DNA of 6,317 bases, taken from positions 1 to 6,317 of the forward strand of contig JAKITM010000120.1 in NCBI GenBank assembly GCA_021648045.1, given 5' to 3'. Positions 1 to 5,282 of the stretch are shown piece after piece. The DNA comes from Lysobacterales bacterium. Its GTDB lineage: Bacteria > Pseudomonadota > Gammaproteobacteria > Xanthomonadales > SZUA-36. Under the pieces are notes generated by a model. The model ran no database searches. It saw only the letters and a program-made list of their open reading frames with translations, and had not been told where the DNA came from. The first letter of the stretch is position 1. Each line of letters begins with the position of its first letter. A program made the translations under genes and the position numbers.

Positions 1-82
1 CATCAGCGAACAACCGAATGGTCTGTTCCCGATTGTGTTGCTGCACTTCGGTGCTGCGCTTTCTGGCATCTGTTCTAAGCAT
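1..82 (-). CDS. IS630-like transposase, N-terminal fragment (cut by window edge)
   Basis: The reading frame opens with ATG at 82-80 and runs off the left edge after 27 complete codons. The translation begins MLRTDARKRSTEVQQHNREQ and continues TIRLFAD. From memory, this matches the N-terminal pattern of IS630/Tc1-mariner-type transposases, where an 'xDARKLSTExQQxxRxxAIRL' stretch opens the helix-turn-helix DNA-binding domain; no search was possible. Such enzymes cut and paste their element at TA dinucleotides through a DDE nuclease domain, which would lie outside the window. A TATAAT box on the minus strand at 95-90 sits only 7 bases before the ATG. GGGAG at 88-84 is too close to be a normal ribosome binding site, so the start is not certain. 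The element's outer end should lie somewhere in 83-162, which is A+T-rich and contains several TA sites, but I cannot place it. Confidence 0.6.
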   Translation of the reverse strand, partial: MLRTDARKRSTEVQQHNREQTIRLFAD

Positions 83-162
83 GCTCCCGATTATAACATC
101 TTGGGTATTTGAATGCTAGGTTAATATATTATATTTTCTACGGCACTTTGACCTTTCCGCCC

Positions 163-744
163 TTATTTGTATGCTTCTGCCTTGCTGCAGTACCTATAGG
201 CGTAGTAGTTATAATTACTTCGTTGTTTTGGTCCCAGCTTGCCTTTATGCTCGGAAATATTTTTGCTAGTCCGCTTACCGACACACTGACAATAGGTTTC
301 CAGCTCGTTGCCGTTTGTATTGAATCCAGGTATACCGCTACTGCCCATGCACTCCTTATATCCATTCGCTCGAATTCCTTCCAAACTTGGACATTTGTTT
401 GCGGTTATAATCCGCGAAAGAAGCTCATCCTTACCCACGACTGGGTCGGCCTGACGCTCCGCAATAAATCGATTAGCAACGCATTCACAGTCATGGTTAG
501 TTTTAACCCTGGGGTTTTTTTGACACCAAGCCTTAACTTCTTCGGCTTCTTTTACGATAGCAGCATCGGCAGCGACTATAGGAGGCGCTTTGGTTTCAGT
601 GGGTATGGGCTTGGTTTTATCGACGCTATCATCGGGAAGCAAATCCCCGACCCCTCCGGCGAATGCCGTTGCGGACAGAAGAAAAAGACATGCCACCGCA
701 ATGAACATGTGGAAACCTTTAGAAATGTGGCGGGTTCGGTGCAT
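163..744 (-). CDS. Secreted cysteine-rich protein with duplicated CxCVxxR module
   Basis: 193 residues, function not recognised. A signal peptide is clear: positive residues (R3, R5, K9), a hydrophobic stretch at 13-28 and an AFA|G cleavage site after residue 29, so the product is exported, probably to the periplasm or outside the cell. A Pro/Asp/Thr-rich linker (30-60) follows. The mature protein has eight cysteines in two similar sets: C74, C86, C88, C118 and C132, C152, C154, C186. Each set contains C-x-C-V-x-x-R (CECVANR at 86-92, CQCVGKR at 152-158), with a final Cys 30-32 residues later. This suggests an internal duplication, probably stabilised by disulfides. The first ATG (744) is chosen over the internal Met13 because AAGGAGG (756-750) lies 5 bases before it. 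Stop is TAA at 165-163. The gene faces away from gene 1084-2253 and ends about 80 bases from the left transposase start. Confidence 0.8.
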   Translation of the reverse strand: MHRTRHISKGFHMFIAVACLFLLSATAFAGGVGDLLPDDSVDKTKPIPTETKAPPIVAADAAIVKEAEEVKAWCQKNPRVKTNHDCECVANRFIAERQADPVVGKDELLSRIITANKCPSLEGIRANGYKECMGSSGIPGFNTNGNELETYCQCVGKRTSKNISEHKGKLGPKQRSNYNYYAYRYCSKAEAYK

Positions 745-749
745 GTGTT

Positions 750-756
750 CCTCCTT
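750..756 (-). promoter_or_regulatory. Strong ribosome binding site of the cysteine-rich protein gene
   Basis: AAGGAGG on the minus strand, 5 bases from ATG at 744-742. It fixes the start of the 193-residue protein at its first methionine rather than Met13. Confidence 0.8.
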
Positions 757-802
757 GTTACTTACCAGTCCCTGATCGTGCTAATGATAACTAACCATGC
801 GA

Positions 803-832
803 AGTATAAATACCCTTACTAACTATAGTCAA
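803..832 (-). promoter_or_regulatory. Putative sigma-70 promoter for the cysteine-rich protein gene
   Basis: Read on the minus strand, TTGACT (832-827) is followed after 18 bases by TATACT (808-803). Each hexamer matches 5 of 6 consensus positions. Transcription would start near 796, giving a leader of about 50 bases before the ATG at 744. No operator is apparent. Confidence 0.5.
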
Positions 833-843
833 CCCATGACATG

Positions 844-887
844 GTTCAATAGGTGGTCGCCCTGGGGGCAGGCGCCTTTTAGCCATA
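844..887 (+). repeat. G+C-rich interspersed repeat, copy 1
   Basis: This copy starts GTTCAATAGG and contains CGCCCTGGGGGCAGG followed by CGCCTTTTAGCCATA. The core 858-887 matches 5010-5039 at 27 of 30 bases in the same orientation. The upstream part also aligns with the sequence starting at 4976, with a one-base length difference. The core is rich in short palindromes (CCTGGGGGCAGG, GGCGCC). Motifs of this type, pairing GGGACAGGCGCC with a nearby GTTCAAAAGTGATCGCCCC, resemble intergenic repeats I associate with REP/RAYT-type elements in gammaproteobacteria. That family assignment is from memory. Confidence 0.7.
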
Positions 888-972
888 CTTTGATAATATT
901 CGCATTACTGGTGGGTCTGGAATTACAACCAATTTGGTATTTGCGGATCAGTTCGAATAGATCAGCGAAATC

Positions 973-1020
973 GTGGGTAGGCACCGATAGCATTACTCTA
1001 ACCCTAGAGGTGCTACCCAC
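973..1020. repeat. Long imperfect inverted repeat with nested hairpin
   Basis: GTGGGTAGGCACC (973-985) pairs with GGTGCTACCCAC (1009-1020), giving a 12-bp stem with a single bulged G. The enclosed segment carries a second possible hairpin, CTCTA-ACCC-TAGAG (996-1009), which shares one base with the outer arm. No T-run follows on either strand, so it does not look like an intrinsic terminator. It could be a leader structure for gene 1084, a REP-like palindrome, or a protein binding site. Confidence 0.65.
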
Positions 1021-1070
1021 CGTAAATCTCTATTTCCTCGCCTGCTATAAGGTACAATATAAATTCAGAC

Positions 1071-1075
1071 GAGGA
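1071..1075 (+). promoter_or_regulatory. Ribosome binding site of the 1084 gene
   Basis: GAGGA lies 8 bases before ATG 1084. CGAGGA (1070-1075) is exactly complementary to TCCTCG at 1035-1040 in the same leader, so the site could be masked by a 6-bp stem with a 29-base loop. Confidence 0.6.
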
Positions 1076-1083
1076 CTTTTGTT

Positions 1084-2253
1084 ATGAAATTACTATGCCT
1101 GCTTCTACTCTCAGGTCTTTTCGCGACAACCAGCTTTGCTGATATCACCAAAGCCGATGTAACTTTGCATCCGTTCTTACCTGGAACTGAACCATACCTA
1201 ATTGAGATTGATGGATTCTGGTCAAGTGATTGCCATCCAGGCAACCAAAAACCTATTGTCAGCAGTTACGATGGTAGCTCGGTGCTGATTGAGTTCGAAC
1301 CCAGGGATAGTAGCTTGGGCGCTTGTAGCTTTGGACAAACCCAATACAGCGCGCTAGTTGATATGAGCGCCTTGGTCGGTACCATTGAGGGCACATTTAA
1401 TAAACTGGATGTGACCGTTGAATTCAGCGGTGCCGTGTTAGAAACTTCTGAGTTGCTTGACTGCAGCCTAATCGAGCCCTGCCCAAGCAGCCCTAATCGC
1501 AGACCTAAACCTGACCCCGGACTGTACTTTAATACCCAGCTGGAAAGGCAAGGCCTGTTAATTGCCAGACAAGGCACTGCTGTGGGAGTTTATCCCCTCA
1601 TATATGACCAGGATGGTGGCAGCCAATGGTTATTTTCAGCAACGCGTCAGGTAGAAGATGTGTTTTTTAGCAAACTATACGAACTGACCGGTGGCCAATG
1701 CCTAGGTTGCCCACTACCCGATGACACCCCACAATTAAACCAGGTTGGCAGGATGACCCTCAAAATGGATTCAGAGGGGCAACTCAGGATGAAAATTAAT
1801 GACGGCGTATTTATCCCTTACAAAACTCTCGTTTTCGGCTATGAAGAGCTGAATATCGACAATAACCCGGACACCAGAATTATAAATCTAAGCGGGCGTT
1901 GGGCATTCTCAAACATTGTCGACGCCTACTATAACGGCTCAAGGCCACCTACTGCCTATATGTCCTCGGTAATCAATATCAGCAAAACATCCATTGACTC
2001 TTCAACGGCTACTGTTAAATACTCAATTACCAACCTTGTTAACGAAAACATTTTCCCAGTAGAAATGGAATGCCAACCAAGCCCAGACTATACCGGACAA
2101 TCCTGTCAGGTCTTCATTCTGGAAGATGGTGTGCCGCGCAATGTCCTTAGCGTATCGTATATAAGCCCTGAAAGACTTCGTTTTATATACTCTGGTGGCC
2201 CAATAGTCGCTGTCGGTCCGAATTCAAGCGGAATAGCCGTTAAAATTAATTGA
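1084..2253 (+). CDS. Secreted protein of unknown function with YDxxGxxQWL domain
   Basis: 389 residues, ending at TGA 2251-2253. The signal peptide is residues 1-19 (MKLLCLLLLSGLFATTSFA|D), so the protein is exported. The mature part has probable disulfide pairs: C50/C81, C127/C133, C206/C209 and C330/C341. Residues 126-145 form a Cys/Pro/Ser-rich hinge. After it comes PGLYFN (145-150), then RQGLLIARQG (155-164), YPLIYDQDGGSQWLFSA (170-186) and GGQCLGCP (203-210). This order resembles a widespread, largely unnamed module in secreted proteobacterial proteins (G-x-W/Y-x-N ... Q/RQG ... YDxxGxPxWL). I recognise the pattern but know of no established role. The C-terminal third looks beta-rich and has no familiar motif. 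The ATG is supported by GAGGA 8 bases upstream. The next gene starts 222 bases downstream on the same strand, so co-transcription is possible but not shown. Confidence 0.8.
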   Translation: MKLLCLLLLSGLFATTSFADITKADVTLHPFLPGTEPYLIEIDGFWSSDCHPGNQKPIVSSYDGSSVLIEFEPRDSSLGACSFGQTQYSALVDMSALVGTIEGTFNKLDVTVEFSGAVLETSELLDCSLIEPCPSSPNRRPKPDPGLYFNTQLERQGLLIARQGTAVGVYPLIYDQDGGSQWLFSATRQVEDVFFSKLYELTGGQCLGCPLPDDTPQLNQVGRMTLKMDSEGQLRMKINDGVFIPYKTLVFGYEELNIDNNPDTRIINLSGRWAFSNIVDAYYNGSRPPTAYMSSVINISKTSIDSSTATVKYSITNLVNENIFPVEMECQPSPDYTGQSCQVFILEDGVPRNVLSVSYISPERLRFIYSGGPIVAVGPNSSGIAVKIN

Positions 2254-2277
2254 TATAGGTAACTAAGCGTAAACACC

Positions 2278-2305
2278 ATATACAGTCGTCGAGTTGTATA
2301 TTTTT
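2278..2305 (+). terminator. Weak candidate terminator after the 1084 gene
   Basis: ATATACA (2278-2284) and TGTATAT (2295-2301) form a 7-bp A+T-rich stem with a 10-base loop, running directly into a T-run up to 2305. The stem has only one G-C pair, so termination would be weak. It lies 25 bases after the stop codon. The remaining bases up to 2475 hold no gene I can support. Confidence 0.3.
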
Positions 2306-2464
2306 GATGGATGTTCTTTTCTTTGAGCATGTCGGAAATAAAGAATCATTGTCGCAGCAAATTTTTGGTTCAAGCACCCAGCTATGGATCCACAAATTGG
2401 CCCGAAGATTTATTCGGGCAAAAGATAAAAAAAACCTCCCTAAACGCAACTCGATAATTTTTAT

Positions 2465-2468
2465 AGGA
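2465..2468 (+). promoter_or_regulatory. Ribosome binding site deciding a GTG start
   Basis: AGGA is 7 bases before GTG 2476. An ATG at 2474-2476 overlaps this GTG by one base, but it is followed at once by TGA (2477-2479), so it codes for a single methionine. The long frame must therefore use GTG or a later codon. Confidence 0.6.
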
Positions 2469-2475
2469 AACTAAT

Positions 2476-4758
2476 GTGAAATATATAAAGCGACACTCTG
2501 TGGCAAAGCTATTCTTGGCTACTATTCTAATTAATATTTTAGGCTCTGCAATGGCCTTTTACTCACTTCCTATTGATGTTCCAACTACAGAGGTCAATAC
2601 CAATGAAACAGTAAAGAGTGCTGTTCAAATGGAGAATAATGTAATAACTTCTAATGCAGTCTTATCATCAACTCTAAACATTTCATCAGGTATAGCTTCA
2701 ACAAATATTACATCAGGCTTTTGGACACAAGTACCTCTGAGGACTATTGCTGAAAAATTAGCTGGACGCACAGGAGGTGAAATGGGGCAAATGGGCTTTA
2801 CACTGGAGATAAGCACACAAAACCCAATGCGAATGGCAATAGGAATTGATACAGCTGGTGTTTATGTGAGTGAAGATGGCGGAAACAATTGGATGATACG
2901 AAAAGATGGTATACATTCAAACGGTGTACAGTCGATCGCTTTTGATCCTGCTAATAGCAACATACTATGGGCGGCTGGTCTGCAATCTAGAGTAGGTCCA
3001 GTAAGATCATATCCACCTGATGTAGCTTACTATGAAGCTGAAGCAGATGGTATCTATCGTAGTGATGATTTAGGTAGGAGTTGGACTCGATTGCGAAGTG
3101 CAGCGTTTTTGCGTGGTAGAGCACAGAACCAATATTTTGCATTTGATCCTACTGGGGCTACCCTGCATAATACAGAAATTGTCTATGTTGCCACGCACGA
3201 CTCAGGATTGCTACGAACAAGCAACGGAGGAATAACATGGACAGATGTTGGTCCTACAGGTGCTATATATAATGCCATCATCAGACATCCAGTAACGGGT
3301 GATCTATGGCTAGCTGCTGATGATGGACTCTGGTTCAGTGATGACAATGCTTTGTCTTGGGTAGAACTTACTAGACCATCAACAGGTCTGGTATTAGGTA
3401 TAGCTGTTCATCCTAATGACCCATTAAAAGCCTATATTGCATTGGGTATTGCTGGTGTTTGGCTCACTACTGATGGTGGGCAAAACTGGCAAGAACTGAA
3501 CAACGGCTTACCCAATTTGACTTGGGCACGTCTAACAATTAATCCGATTAACCCAAATATTATGTATGTCGATGCTGATAAAGCTGGAGGAAAGTTTCCA
3601 TATTTCAGTAATGATGCTGGTACTAGTTGGCAACGTCCAACACAACGGGAAAATGGCTTCTTTACTAATTCACGTTACTTTAGTGAAGGACTGATTGCAC
3701 ACCCAACTCAACCACTTTCAGCCTTTGACCTCAATCCTCTTAGGGTAACGACTGATGGTGGTTTGACCTGGAGTTTATCTGGGAATGGAATAAGTGGGGC
3801 ACGCCGAGGACATGGAGGTCGTTCAGCCATAGCGTTTCATCCTGATGACCCTGAAAAAATGATGTTTTTTCACACCGATTTTGGAGCCACATTGACCGAA
3901 GACAATGGCGACACATGGACTTATGTTGCTGCACCCCGTCAATCAGATTTAGGTGCCAAGTCACAACCTGGTGGGGTCTACGATCCAACACCAGATAGTC
4001 AGCGTGTTATTTCTGCTGTTGGAGGATGGACGAAACAACGACTCGCAATTAGCCAAGACGATGGTGAGACCTGGGAAATATTAGAAGATATGATCGACGA
4101 CTATCGATATTTCATCTGGCATCCTCAGAAACAAAACATAGTATATTTGGGAACTGCTACTGCTGGATTTCGTAGTGATGATGCCGGTGTCACATGGAAT
4201 CATATTGATGCGCCAATCCGCGCAATGCACCCAAGTAATGGGGATATTATTTATGCATTAAGATCAGTTGGTTCTGGGCAGTTTGAGGTAATTAGGTCTA
4301 ATAATAGAGGAAATACATGGAGTCGTATTGGCGGTTTATTGAATCAACATGTGCGCAACATTGAAGTCGACCCCAAAAACCCAGATAGATTGTATGCTGT
4401 GGGCGATGGAAGTATCTGGATATATAATGGTACGGAGTGGTCATCTAGAGGTGAAGCGGATGGCTTGGAAAGAGACTTCTTTGGCAGAGCCATATTTGAA
4501 AGAATTGCAATTGACCCAAAAAACCCTAATATAATTTATGTAGGTCAACGACAATGGAAGGGTCCAGGCTTGGGGATATTTCGTTCTATTGATTATGGAC
4601 AAAACTGGGAAAGCATTAATTGGAATATGCCAACAGACTTTAATGTCTGGTCTATTAGTATTAGTCCATATGATAGTACCGTTTGGCTGGGGACTGATCA
4701 TGGTAACTGGCGTATGACTCCAGGTACAGATGTTGTCTTTAAAGATGGTTTTGAGTAA
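2476..4758 (+). CDS. Exported BNR/Asp-box repeat protein (double beta-propeller)
   Basis: 760 residues from a GTG start that places a normal signal peptide at the N-terminus (MKYIKRHSVAKLFLATILIN, cleavage probably after SAMA, residue 27). A Ser/Thr/Asn-rich linker follows (about 40-80). I count twelve Asp-box motifs (S/T-x-D/N-x-G-x-x-W or close variants) at residues 132, 196, 248, 288, 331, 378, 425, 474, 526, 567, 608 and 704. A degenerate one lies near 651-655. Asp-boxes mark beta-hairpin turns in sialidase, Vps10/sortilin, Ycf48 and GH74 xyloglucanase propellers. The number and spacing fit two seven-bladed propellers. The sequence does not show whether it is a glycosidase or a binding protein: no sialidase Arg triad is evident and no carbohydrate-binding module is attached. 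The C-terminus, TDVVFKDGFE, resembles a short tail common in exported proteins of Xanthomonadales-like bacteria. The gene is more A+T-rich than its neighbours in places. Confidence 0.85.
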   Translation: MKYIKRHSVAKLFLATILINILGSAMAFYSLPIDVPTTEVNTNETVKSAVQMENNVITSNAVLSSTLNISSGIASTNITSGFWTQVPLRTIAEKLAGRTGGEMGQMGFTLEISTQNPMRMAIGIDTAGVYVSEDGGNNWMIRKDGIHSNGVQSIAFDPANSNILWAAGLQSRVGPVRSYPPDVAYYEAEADGIYRSDDLGRSWTRLRSAAFLRGRAQNQYFAFDPTGATLHNTEIVYVATHDSGLLRTSNGGITWTDVGPTGAIYNAIIRHPVTGDLWLAADDGLWFSDDNALSWVELTRPSTGLVLGIAVHPNDPLKAYIALGIAGVWLTTDGGQNWQELNNGLPNLTWARLTINPINPNIMYVDADKAGGKFPYFSNDAGTSWQRPTQRENGFFTNSRYFSEGLIAHPTQPLSAFDLNPLRVTTDGGLTWSLSGNGISGARRGHGGRSAIAFHPDDPEKMMFFHTDFGATLTEDNGDTWTYVAAPRQSDLGAKSQPGGVYDPTPDSQRVISAVGGWTKQRLAISQDDGETWEILEDMIDDYRYFIWHPQKQNIVYLGTATAGFRSDDAGVTWNHIDAPIRAMHPSNGDIIYALRSVGSGQFEVIRSNNRGNTWSRIGGLLNQHVRNIEVDPKNPDRLYAVGDGSIWIYNGTEWSSRGEADGLERDFFGRAIFERIAIDPKNPNIIYVGQRQWKGPGLGIFRSIDYGQNWESINWNMPTDFNVWSISISPYDSTVWLGTDHGNWRMTPGTDVVFKDGFE

Positions 4759-4797
4759 ATTGCATAAAGGTGTTAAAAATGTAATCGATAGGGTGTC

Positions 4798-4959
4798 CGG
4801 CTGAGCAAAGCCGTTCATTCAAGTGAGTATAAATCTCACCTCGGCAAGGCTGGTCAGCCACTGAGTAGTGGCGGCCATCGATCATGGGAAGAGCCATAAA
4901 TATTGAACGCCCTCAAGCGTTTTACCAGATCCCGACAACATCCGTTCCAGCTCTTCTCC
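4798..4959 (+). ncRNA. Candidate structured RNA or mobile-element remnant (hairpin cluster)
   Basis: At least six short complementary pairs lie in a row. CGGCT/AGCCG is at 4798-4802/4809-4813, GTGAG/CTCAC at 4823-4827/4835-4839, and GGCTG/CAGCC at 4848-4852/4855-4859. CCACT/AGTGG at 4858-4862/4867-4871 competes with the third pair for two bases. CCAT/ATGG is at 4875-4878/4884-4887 and AACGC/GCGTT at 4906-4910/4917-4921. A longer-range pair, GAAGAGC (4888-4894) with GCTCTTC (4950-4956), encloses the last hairpin. Together they suggest a multibranched RNA fold, such as the 5' part of a group II intron or another structured element. The preceding GTGTC at 4793-4797 only partly fits the GUGYG intron start. 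No family is recognised with confidence, and strand is assumed. Confidence 0.3.
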
Positions 4960-4975
4960 TTGTGGTTTAGCCCCT

Positions 4976-5039
4976 GTTCAAAAGTGATCGCCCCGGGATC
5001 GCCCCGGGACGCCCCGGGGACAGGCGCCTTTTAGCCAGA
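4976..5039 (+). repeat. G+C-rich interspersed repeat, copy 2, with 11-bp tandem expansion
   Basis: This is the second copy of the repeat at 844-887, in the same orientation. It opens with GTTCAAAAGTG and then has three consecutive 11-base units: ATCGCCCCGGG at 4987-4997, the same at 4998-5008, and ACGCCCCGGGG at 5009-5019. It ends with CAGGCGCCTTTTAGCCAGA (5021-5039). Copy 1 has only one such unit, so the length difference is due to unit amplification or loss. Each unit carries the palindrome CCCGGG. Confidence 0.75.
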
Positions 5040-5085
5040 TTCCCGTTATTGCCACGAACAAAAGTTGAAGATTGCTGACAGGCTA

Positions 5086-5103
5086 GTGAGTGTATTCACT
5101 CAC
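5086..5103. repeat. Perfect 7-bp hairpin with tetraloop
   Basis: GTGAGTG (5086-5092), loop TATT, CACTCAC (5097-5103). No T-run follows on the plus strand (CGGATTG), so a terminator role is doubtful. It sits 28 bases before the larger inverted repeat at 5132-5166. Confidence 0.6.
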
Positions 5104-5131
5104 CGGATTGATTGATTAATTGAATGAAGCA

Positions 5132-5166
5132 AGGGAGTTTGTCAGTATGATACTGACAAACTCCCT
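5132..5166. repeat. Perfect 16-bp inverted repeat with 3-base loop
   Basis: AGGGAGTTTGTCAGTA (5132-5147), loop TGA, TACTGACAAACTCCCT (5151-5166). All 16 pairs are Watson-Crick. No T-run follows on either strand, so it is not a typical intrinsic terminator. It lies about 115 bases before the Kelch gene start. It could be a hairpin in the leader, a site for a dimeric DNA-binding protein, or the remnant of a small palindromic mobile element. Confidence 0.85.
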
Positions 5167-5282
5167 GTCCTCGAGTGATTATTAGCTATACTCTTCCAGT
5201 ATATGCCGCTATTTTGTACAATAAAATCTATGCGACCACTAGCAATATTTTCGTACACATAAAACTATTTGGTGTTAATAAA

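Larger units (their letters stand above)
745..1083. other. Divergent intergenic region (339 bases)
   Basis: This separates the minus-strand cysteine-rich protein gene from the plus-strand gene at 1084. In order it holds the leader and likely promoter of the minus-strand gene (745-832), a G+C-rich repeat copy (844-887), a stretch with no recognisable signal (888-972), a long imperfect hairpin (973-1020), and the leader of the 1084 gene with a GAGGA ribosome binding site. I see no convincing -35/-10 pair for the 1084 gene. A 96-codon plus-strand frame covers part of it but has no coding character and overlaps the downstream start. Confidence 0.6.
4759..5282. other. Gene-free structured region (524 bases)
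   Basis: No supportable gene on either strand. In order it holds about 35 A+T-rich bases after the stop codon, a hairpin cluster (4798-4959), the second G+C-rich repeat copy with tandem 11-bp units (4976-5039), a perfect 7-bp hairpin (5086-5103), a short ATTG-rich stretch (5107-5123), a perfect 16-bp inverted repeat (5132-5166), and an A+T-rich leader for the gene at 5283. A frame open from GTG 5175 only extends the Kelch gene upstream of its signal peptide and is not taken as the start. Confidence 0.6.

Noticed and set aside
109..822. A 237-codon open frame on the plus strand
   Set aside because: It starts at a non-ATG codon without a ribosome binding site and lies antisense to the cysteine-rich protein gene, which has a signal peptide, strong ribosome binding site and promoter.
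797..1087. A 96-codon plus-strand frame in the divergent intergenic region
   Set aside because: It runs through the repeat copy and the hairpin, overlaps the start of the 1084 gene and shows no recognisable protein pattern.
2400..2419. Hairpin GCCCGAA/TTCGGGC as a terminator
   Set aside because: The stem is good (7 bp), but it is followed by an A-run on the plus strand and has no T-run after it on the minus strand.
2246..2449. A 67-codon minus-strand frame between the two large plus-strand genes
   Set aside because: It starts at TTG, lacks a ribosome binding site and has no protein-like character.
4987..5019. CRISPR-like array
   Set aside because: The 11-bp units are directly adjacent with no spacers and are part of an interspersed repeat. 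No cas gene is present.
5175..5282. Upstream extension of the Kelch gene to a GTG at 5175
   Set aside because: It would place 36 residues in front of an otherwise standard signal peptide. ATG 5283 gives a normal exported protein.
4759..5282. Integron attC recombination site
   Set aside because: The hairpins lack a recognisable pair of RYYYAAC and GTTRRRY core boxes in the required arrangement, and no integrase is present in the window.
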